Part shown: positions 6,529 to 10,267 of the stretch, piece after piece
Numbering within the stretch: position 1 is the first letter of the stretch
How the letters are laid out: every line of letters starts with the position of its first letter
From: an uncultured Clostridia bacterium
GTDB taxonomy: Bacteria > Bacillota_A > Clostridia > Oscillospirales > Oscillospiraceae
Reading direction: 5' to 3'
Assembly (NCBI GenBank): GCA_947166955.1
Contig: CAMVGI010000025.1
Location: 1 to 10,267, forward strand
DNA length: 10,267 nucleotides
Program-made: the position numbers and the translations under genes
Notes under the pieces: model-generated
The model's database searches: none
The model's input: the letters and a program-made list of their open reading frames with translations, nothing else
What the model was told of the DNA's origin: nothing

Positions 6529-6629
6529 TCGGGGGCAGGGGTATCCCCTGCAAGCGGCGGAAATGTACATTTCCGCTATGCTTGCGCAGACGCCGCCGAC
6601 GGCGGCGCTGCTACGATAAGAGGTATCGT
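6529..6629. other. oriT: Probable oriT: clustered inverted repeats upstream of mobC
   Basis: Four hairpins lie in 95 bp just upstream of mobC. They are GCAGGGG-TAT-CCCCTGC (6535-6551), a perfect 20-bp palindrome centred on ATGTACAT (6557-6576), CGCCGCC/GGCGGCG (6591-6607), and ACGATA/TATCGT (6613-6629). The TATCCCCTGC at 6542-6551 resembles the MOBP nick consensus YATCNTG/Y, which would place nic around 6550/6551. oriT next to mobC is the usual arrangement. The exact nick and which strand is transferred are inference. Confidence 0.6.
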
Positions 6630-6728
6630 TGATTCTACCGCCTGCGGGGGACTGCTCTCAAAAGAAAGGCAGCCGCACGGTATCCGATCCAATCGGACAA
6701 AGCGGCGCTTCCCAAACAGCTTTTCCGG

Positions 6729-7337
6729 CGTAGTTGACTATATAGTCGACTACGGAATTCAAAACCAGCGCGGGCGGCACAGCGTAGTCGACTAATTAGT
6801 CGACTAGCGCGACAGTTCCCTAGCCGAACAAGGGTGTCACAGTTGACACCCTGTTTTGCGCTTTCGCCTGAGTTTTCCGATACAAGGGTGTCCAATGTAA
6901 CACCCTGCTTTCGCGCAGCGCCTGTTGCCGATGCGTCATAGGTGCTACATGCAGCACCTTCGGTTTCGCAGATTCCCGGAAATCGGGCACCACAGGTGCT
7001 ACATTTAGCACCTATAGCCTCGCGGAGAATCCGGGTCGCGGCACAGGCGTCTATAGCAGCGCCTGTCATATCCCACTGAGCTGACCGTAGGCGCCTAATG
7101 CAGCGTCTATGCTGACCAGCTTCGCCGAAAAATCTCTGCCATAGGCGCCTTATGTAGCGCCTATACCGTTTTGCTTCGCCGGGATTTCTCAATCACAGGC
7201 GTCTAATGTAGCGCCTGTGCGCCGTTTCGCGTACCAACAACGTGATACGAACCTTCCGGCAATCTTGCCGAAAGGTCACGCTGGGCTTGCCGGCGTCAGA
7301 CTGTTGTGGACCTTTGGCAATGTTGCCGAAGATCCAC
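6729..7337. repeat. Array of 12 palindromes with about 54-bp period and changing stems
   Basis: Hairpins are at 6729-6754, 6785-6806, 6831-6852, 6885-6906, 6940-6959, 6994-7013, 7043-7066, 7088-7109, 7141-7164, 7194-7219, 7251-7276 and 7306-7337. Centre spacings are 54, 46, 54, 54, 54, 51, 44, 54, 54, 57 and 58 bp. Neighbours are alike: two TAGTCGACTA arms, two AGGGTGT, two AGGTGCT, four (A/T)AGGCG, two CCGGCAA. Between groups the stem sequence changes on both arms together. Spacers often carry TTCGC (for example at 6863, 6910, 6965, 7121, 7175 and 7226). The 600 bp hold no credible gene. This is a tandem repeat in which pairing, not sequence, is kept; function unknown. Confidence 0.9.
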
Positions 7338-7350
7338 CTGCAATGGGCCG

Positions 7351-7437
7351 TTACCTGCTTTTTCGTGCGGATTTGATGTTTTTCAACTTGCTTTTTCGTG
7401 CAGAATCGCCGCTCCTCAACTTGCTTTTTCGTGCAGC
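7351..7437. repeat. Three iteron-like direct repeats
   Basis: The 20-mer caacttgctttttcgtgcag is identical at 7384-7403 and 7418-7437, and a partial copy (ctgctttttcgtgcg) is at 7355-7369. Spacings are 33 and 34 bp. The shorter TCAACTTG occurs again at 7458-7465. Direct repeats of this size and spacing, next to a hairpin array, resemble initiator- or repressor-binding iterons. They end about 80 bp upstream of the next toxin-antitoxin promoter and do not belong to it. The binding protein is not known; RepA is the obvious candidate. Confidence 0.75.
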
Positions 7438-7516
7438 GGCCTGTGCGGAGCAATAATTCAACTTGAAATTATGCGATTTTGAGGAGACTGGCAAAATCTT
7501 TGTGCGAGGTCCGATA

Positions 7517-7554
7517 TTGACAATAGACAAATCAGGGTATAATATGACTATACC
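7517..7554 (+). promoter_or_regulatory. Promoter and operator of the second toxin-antitoxin operon
   Basis: TTGACA (7517-7522) and TATAAT (7538-7543) are both perfect and 15 bp apart, slightly short. The -10 box is inside the inverted repeat GGTATAATATGACTATACC (7536-7554; 6-bp arms GGTATA/TATACC), a good operator for self-repression by the antitoxin. A GAGGGGG ribosome binding site follows at 7561-7567. Confidence 0.75.
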
Positions 7555-7575
7555 ATCTAATGAGGGGGCGTTGCT

Positions 7576-7860
7576 ATGCAATCTTTGGCTGAATCTATCC
7601 GCCCTTCCGCGGATCTTCGCAGCAGGTACAGCGAAATTTCCCGCCAGTGCCGGGAGAACCGCGAGGCGGTCATCATCACCGTCAACGGACGCGGCGACAC
7701 GGTTTCGCTCGGGTATGAGCAGTATCAGCAGATGAAAGCGAAAATTGAGCTTTTGGAAATGCTGAGCGAAGCGGAGGACGACGTTCGCGGCGGCCGCGTT
7801 GCCCCGATGCAGAGTTCCTTTGACGCGCTTCGCGCCGAGCTGCAAAAGAGGAAGCAGTGA
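7576..7860 (+). CDS. Phd/YefM-family antitoxin (partner of RelE/ParE toxin)
   Basis: A 94-residue protein. Residues about 5-55 have the Phd/YefM pattern: IRPSADLRSRYSEISRQCRENREAVIITVNGRGDTVSLGYEQYQQM, with the central 'V-NGRGD' turn between strands. The charged C-terminal helix region (56-94) would bind the toxin. The ATG at 7576 has GAGGGGG seven or eight bases upstream. The stop overlaps the toxin start by one base, so the pair is translationally coupled. It is unrelated in sequence to the Phd at 50-292, so the two modules should not cross-neutralise; that is inference. A palindrome over its -10 box fits self-repression. Confidence 0.88.
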   Translation: MQSLAESIRPSADLRSRYSEISRQCRENREAVIITVNGRGDTVSLGYEQYQQMKAKIELLEMLSEAEDDVRGGRVAPMQSSFDALRAELQKRKQ

Positions 7861-8174
7861 TGGCATATCAGATCGAAAGGACCGACAAGGCGGACGCGCA
7901 GCTTTGGGATATCGTTCTGTATCGGGCGGGCGTCCGGGACAGCGTGGACGCCGCGCTGGAGCTTCTTGACAGCATGGAAGCGGAGATCAACCAGCTTGCC
8001 GACTTTCCCGAATGCGGCGCGCCGCCACGCTATGCGGCTCTGCGCGCCAGAGGATACCGCGTTCTGATCGTTGCCAAAAAGTATCTGGCATTTTACAAGG
8101 TGGACCATGAACGCAAAGCCGTGACCATCCATGCCATTGTTGACGGCAGACAGGATTACCTGAATCTGGTTTAA
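7860..8174 (+). CDS. RelE/ParE-superfamily toxin
   Basis: A 104-residue protein with the RelE/ParE layout: an N-terminal helix pair (DKADAQLWDIVLYRAGVRDSVDAALELLDSMEAEINQL, residues about 8-47), the conserved DFPECGAPPRYAALRARGYRVLIVAKKYLAFYKV strand block (48-81), and a C-terminal TIHAIVDGRQDYLNLV (88-104). This end resembles the ParE/RelE 'I..I.H.R.D' segment, with His replaced by Asp-Gly. Members either cleave mRNA at the ribosome or poison gyrase; the sequence does not decide between them. ATG at 7860 is preferred to GTG at 7857 because GAGG at 7848-7851 is well spaced. It is the second addiction module of the element, in an operon with its antitoxin. Confidence 0.88.
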   Translation: MAYQIERTDKADAQLWDIVLYRAGVRDSVDAALELLDSMEAEINQLADFPECGAPPRYAALRARGYRVLIVAKKYLAFYKVDHERKAVTIHAIVDGRQDYLNLV

Positions 8175-8216
8175 GGCACATATAGCCGCCCGGTATGTCA
8201 TCACGTCTGCCGAGCT

Positions 8217-8768
8217 TTACTCACGGGGCGCGTCCCACGCTCCCTCCAGCATCTCCCGATGCCGCGCGGAGAGGTACTGCGGCTCGTGCTCGCTCATGAT
8301 CGCCAGCCGCTCGATCAGCGAGAGCTTTGAGATCCGGTAGCGCGAGAAATACCACACCGCCGCGAGCTTTCCCGCCTTGATCCAGCGCCCGACGGTGCAG
8401 GGGCTGTAACCGGACAGCTCCACCGTGCGCTGAACGGTCAACGCGTCCAGCTCCTCGCGCCAGAGGGCAGTCAGGCGGGCGCGCGCCTCGTCCTCGGTGC
8501 AGAGCGGCAGACGGACACGCGGCTTGGGACAGGTGATGGAGCCCTTCGGCGGCGCGGACGCCTTCTTTCCTTTTTTGAGGTAGGCGATGGCGTCCTCCAA
8601 TTGGATGCGGTAGCGCCGTGTTTTCCCGCCCGTGTCCTCGCAGGGGATGACTCCGTTTTCCAGCAGCCATTTCGCCTTGCGCTTGCTGATATGGCAGACG
8701 CGGCAGAGCTGGTCGCCGCTGATGACGGCCGGGTAGGTTTCCCGAAGCAGGTTGTAGTTCGATTTCAT
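8217..8768 (-). CDS. Double helix-turn-helix, excisionase-like DNA-binding protein
   Basis: A 183-residue protein with two MerR/excisionase-type HTH segments. The first (about residues 14-65) has ISGDQLCRVCHISKRKAKWLLENGVIPC and ends in RYRIQLEDAIAYL. The second (about 109-158) has LTVQRTVELSGYSPCTVGRWIKAGKLAAVWYFSRYRI. They are joined by a basic linker (KKGKKASAPPKGS). Small single-domain relatives act as excision directionality factors, but this one is about twice as long, so a regulator is also possible. The ATG at 8768 is chosen for AAAGGAGGG eight bases upstream; 16 further in-frame residues lack support. It is the gene nearest to the att site and is convergent with the toxin gene, which fits a role at the element end. 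Confidence 0.7.
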   Translation of the reverse strand: MKSNYNLLRETYPAVISGDQLCRVCHISKRKAKWLLENGVIPCEDTGGKTRRYRIQLEDAIAYLKKGKKASAPPKGSITCPKPRVRLPLCTEDEARARLTALWREELDALTVQRTVELSGYSPCTVGRWIKAGKLAAVWYFSRYRISKLSLIERLAIMSEHEPQYLSARHREMLEGAWDAPRE

Positions 8769-9064
8769 GACAAAGCCCTCCTTTGACAGACCATTTCCCG
8801 AGATGGTTTTTGTCAATGGAGGGCGTGGGCGTTGAAAAAATGTTCTCCGAATTTCTACGCTTTTTCTACGCTTTGTTTGCGAACGTGCATTTGGGGCTGA
8901 AAATCGGCTTAGAACTTTCTCGAAATCTTTTGGGCAGAATATTTGCGAAATATTGCGGATTCACAATATATTATGCAGCTTTTTCCGTAAATGTCGGAGT
9001 GGAATTTGAAATATCTTCCCTTAAAGTCTCTTATCCGACCCCGGCGGAACAACGTGTCAAAAAA
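8769..9064. other. AT-rich att-proximal non-coding region with direct repeats
   Basis: No gene is supported. Base composition is clearly more AT-rich than in the neighbouring genes. TTTCTACGCT occurs twice (8852-8861 and 8863-8872), 11 bp apart, or one helical turn, like arm-type sites for a tyrosine integrase or an Xis. An ACCAT/ATGGT inverted repeat and a TTGACA (minus strand, about 8811-8816) lie upstream of the HTH gene and may form part of its promoter, but no good -10 is seen. Confidence 0.5.
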
Positions 9065-9123
9065 CTGGAAATCGTGTGTGGGACAAAATCTCACCGAGGG
9101 TTCGAATCCCTCCCACTGCGCCA
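9065..9123 (+). tRNA. 3' half of a tRNA-Ser(GGA); att site at the right end of the element
   Basis: From the anticodon loop on, a class II tRNA can be folded. The loop CTGGAAA (9065-9071) gives anticodon GGA. Next come the anticodon 3' stem TCGTG, a long variable arm GTGGGA-CAAAA-TCTCAC (9078-9094), the T arm GAGGG-TTCGAAT-CCCTC (9096-9112), the acceptor CCACTGC (9113-9119), discriminator G (9120) and CCA (9121-9123). G73 with a long variable arm points to serine. The bases before 9065 cannot pair with TCGTG, and no D arm or 5' acceptor (GCAGTGG) is present, so the 5' half is missing. This is what an integrase acting at the anticodon loop leaves at the far end of an element. Confidence 0.88.
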
Positions 9124-9127
9124 AAGG

Positions 9128-9164
9128 AAATCGCTTGAAATCGTAATGGTTTCAAGCGATTTTT
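9128..9164 (+). terminator. Intrinsic terminator downstream of the tRNA-Ser sequence
   Basis: AAATCGCTTGAAA (9128-9140) pairs perfectly with TTTCAAGCGATTT (9150-9162) around a 9-nt loop, followed by more T residues. It sits five bases after the CCA, so it is probably the chromosomal tRNA's original terminator, now separated from the intact gene by the insertion. Confidence 0.88.
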
Positions 9165-9204
9165 CTTATTACCGCTTCTCAAAGCGGAACACGCCGCGCG
9201 GCGC

Positions 9205-9232
9205 TTGACAAGAGGCGGGCGGCAAGTATAAT
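9205..9232 (+). promoter_or_regulatory. Promoter of the 7TM-PAS sensor gene
   Basis: TTGACA (9205-9210) and TATAAT (9227-9232) are both perfect, 16 bp apart. A roughly 100-nt leader follows, with a hairpin GTCCGGA (9266-9272) / TCCGGAC (9287-9293), before the gene at 9337. Confidence 0.8.
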
Positions 9233-9336
9233 AATAAAATACAGTATGCTCAGAAATCATGGAGGGTCCGGATCACCGCCGCGCGGTCCGGACTTGTATT
9301 CCGCCGCGCAAATCCGCCGGAGATAAGAGGGACGCC

Positions 9337-10267
9337 ATGTACCAAATCATACTCGCCATCCAATGCGTCAGCATCGTCGCCCTTTTCGCGGAGAGCTGGC
9401 TGGTCTTCAAAAGCTGGAAAAGCCCGCTGCACTCCTATCTGTTTCTCAGCTGCGTCGCAACGATCGTCAACAGCATGGGCTATCTTCTGGAACTGCTGGC
9501 AAAGACGGAAGACGCATACTTCGCGGCGCTGCGCATTTCCTATCTGGGCAGGGTGTGGACGCCGTTTGCGCTGCTGCTGTTCGCCACGGAACTGGTGCGT
9601 CACCGGCTCTCCCGCCCCGTCAAGATCGGCTGCGCGCTGTTCAGCACCGGCATCTATCTGTCGGTCTTCACCACCAAATTAACGGGGCTCTACTACCAAA
9701 AGCGGACCAGTTTTTCCCGCGTGGGCGAGTTCCGCATCTTCTACCACGCGAACGGTATTCTGCATCATGTGTATACCGTCGCGCTTGTGTCCTACACTCT
9801 GTTTATCCTGTATCTTCTGATTTCCAACATTCGAAAGGAACGGGACCCCGCGGCGAAAAAACGACTGATGCTGGTGATGCTGGCGGTTTTGGTGCAGGGA
9901 ACGTTCGTCGTGATCCAAATGCTCAAGCTCTTCCCCGTTTGCCGCGTGTACGACCTGACCATGCCGAGCTTCCCGATCGCCGCGCTGTTCATGTTCATCG
10001 CGATCTTGCGCTACGATCTGCTCGACACGGAGAGTCTTGCCCGCCAATACGTCGTCGATGAGCTGTCCGAGGGCATCATCGCTGTAAACACCGAGGGCAG
10101 GGTATGCTTTTACAACAAGCCCGCGCTCGCGCTGCTTCCCGAGCTTCCCTCAGACCCGCAGGGCGTGGTCAAAACGCTCCGCGACGCGATCGACAGCGGC
10201 GAACCGCTCCATATGCAGGACCGCATTTTCAGGCCGGAGACGAACGCGCTGTCCTGCGACGGTCTTG
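9337..10267 (+). CDS. 7TM-PAS membrane sensor protein, N-terminal part (runs off the window)
   Basis: The frame is open from ATG 9337 to the end, 310 residues so far with no stop. Residues 1-228 form a seven-helix membrane region of the histidine-kinase N-terminal 7TM type. Hydrophobic segments lie at about 4-23, 32-54, 66-84, 97-113, 139-163, 177-199 and 208-226. A PAS domain begins near 236 (VVDELSEGIIAVNTEGRVCFYNKPALALLPEL). The missing C-terminus should carry the output: a histidine kinase, GGDEF, HD or PP2C domain are all known in this architecture and cannot be told apart here. The start has AGAGG six bases upstream and its own promoter. This is the first host gene beyond the att site. 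Confidence 0.85.
   Translation, partial: MYQIILAIQCVSIVALFAESWLVFKSWKSPLHSYLFLSCVATIVNSMGYLLELLAKTEDAYFAALRISYLGRVWTPFALLLFATELVRHRLSRPVKIGCALFSTGIYLSVFTTKLTGLYYQKRTSFSRVGEFRIFYHANGILHHVYTVALVSYTLFILYLLISNIRKERDPAAKKRLMLVMLAVLVQGTFVVIQMLKLFPVCRVYDLTMPSFPIAALFMFIAILRYDLLDTESLARQYVVDELSEGIIAVNTEGRVCFYNKPALALLPELPSDPQGVVKTLRDAIDSGEPLHMQDRIFRPETNALSCDGL

Larger units (their letters stand above)
1..9123. mobile_element. Right-hand part of an integrated mobilizable element (IME/ICE-like)
   Basis: The segment holds a RepA_N-type initiator, MobC, a MOBP-type relaxase, a probable oriT, two toxin-antitoxin pairs and an excisionase-like HTH protein, and it ends at a truncated tRNA-Ser. No type IV secretion genes and no integrase are present. 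It is therefore either mobilizable by a helper or only the right part of a larger conjugative element. The right boundary is the tRNA fragment at 9065-9123, where tRNA homology begins at the anticodon loop. The left boundary is outside the window. That the left toxin-antitoxin pair belongs to the same element is inferred from continuity, since no second att copy is seen. Confidence 0.75.

Noticed and set aside
6729..7337. CRISPR array
   Set aside because: Spacing is regular, but the repeated parts are the palindromes with changing sequence. No constant direct repeat and no cas genes are seen.
6635..7453. Minus-strand open frames of 185 and 86 residues across the hairpin array and direct repeats
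   Set aside because: They have no ribosome binding site, and the longer one would need a TTG start. Their repeats (RRYIRRL, TKKQV) arise only because the 54-bp spacing is a multiple of three; conservation is in base pairing, not in peptide.
8783..9208. Plus-strand 141-residue open frame crossing the tRNA fragment
   Set aside because: Its RGFESLPLRQ segment is a translation of the tRNA T arm and acceptor, a common annotation artefact; it also has no ribosome binding site.
9363..10061. Plus-strand 232-residue frame at the right end
   Set aside because: It is out of frame with the 7TM-PAS protein, which has a promoter, a ribosome binding site and clear membrane segments.

Overview
The window carries GC-rich DNA with strong AGGAGG-type ribosome binding sites, near-consensus TTGACA/TATAAT promoters and gene families typical of gut Clostridia. 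I infer a Gram-positive host in the Oscillospiraceae/Ruminococcaceae range, but the species cannot be read from the sequence. About 9.1 kb (1-9123) looks like the right-hand part of an integrated mobilizable element. The last 1.1 kb (after 9123) looks like host chromosome.

Layout from left to right. A Phd/Doc toxin-antitoxin pair (50-669, plus strand) is followed by a minus-strand AlbA_2/ATPase/winged-helix regulator (907-2220) with a near-perfect promoter next to a 28-bp perfect palindrome. A two-gene minus-strand operon comes next: a secreted protein with a copper-amine-oxidase-like N-terminal domain (2605-3414) and a small DUF6809-like protein (2327-2590). Then come a RepA_N-type replication initiator (3515-4429) with five hairpin-forming repeats inside its linker coding region, and a mobilization module of MOBP-type relaxase (4750-6156) and MobC (6156-6473). 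A probable oriT lies upstream of mobC (about 6529-6629). A second toxin-antitoxin pair (Phd-like plus RelE/ParE, 7576-8174) and a double-HTH, excisionase-like protein (8217-8768) complete the element.

The element ends in the 3' half of a class II tRNA, most likely tRNA-Ser(GGA), at 9065-9123. The tRNA homology starts abruptly at the anticodon loop, as expected for the distal att site of a tRNA-targeting integrase. The intact tRNA and the integrase should lie to the left of the window. To the right are the tRNA's own terminator, a promoter, and the start of a 7TM-PAS sensor protein that runs off the end.

The most unusual content is non-coding. Two arrays of palindromes flank the mobilization genes. 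The larger (6729-7337) has 12 hairpins whose centres are mostly exactly 54 bp apart. Stem sequences change in steps along the array while base pairing is kept. The smaller (4459-4755), between repA and the relaxase, alternates two hairpin types about 37-41 bp apart. The two arrays share a GGCAA-N2-TTGCC core. Next to the larger array are three 20-bp direct repeats at 33-34 bp spacing that resemble iterons. Together with the repA repeats and the oriT this suggests a replication/transfer control region whose architecture I do not recognise.
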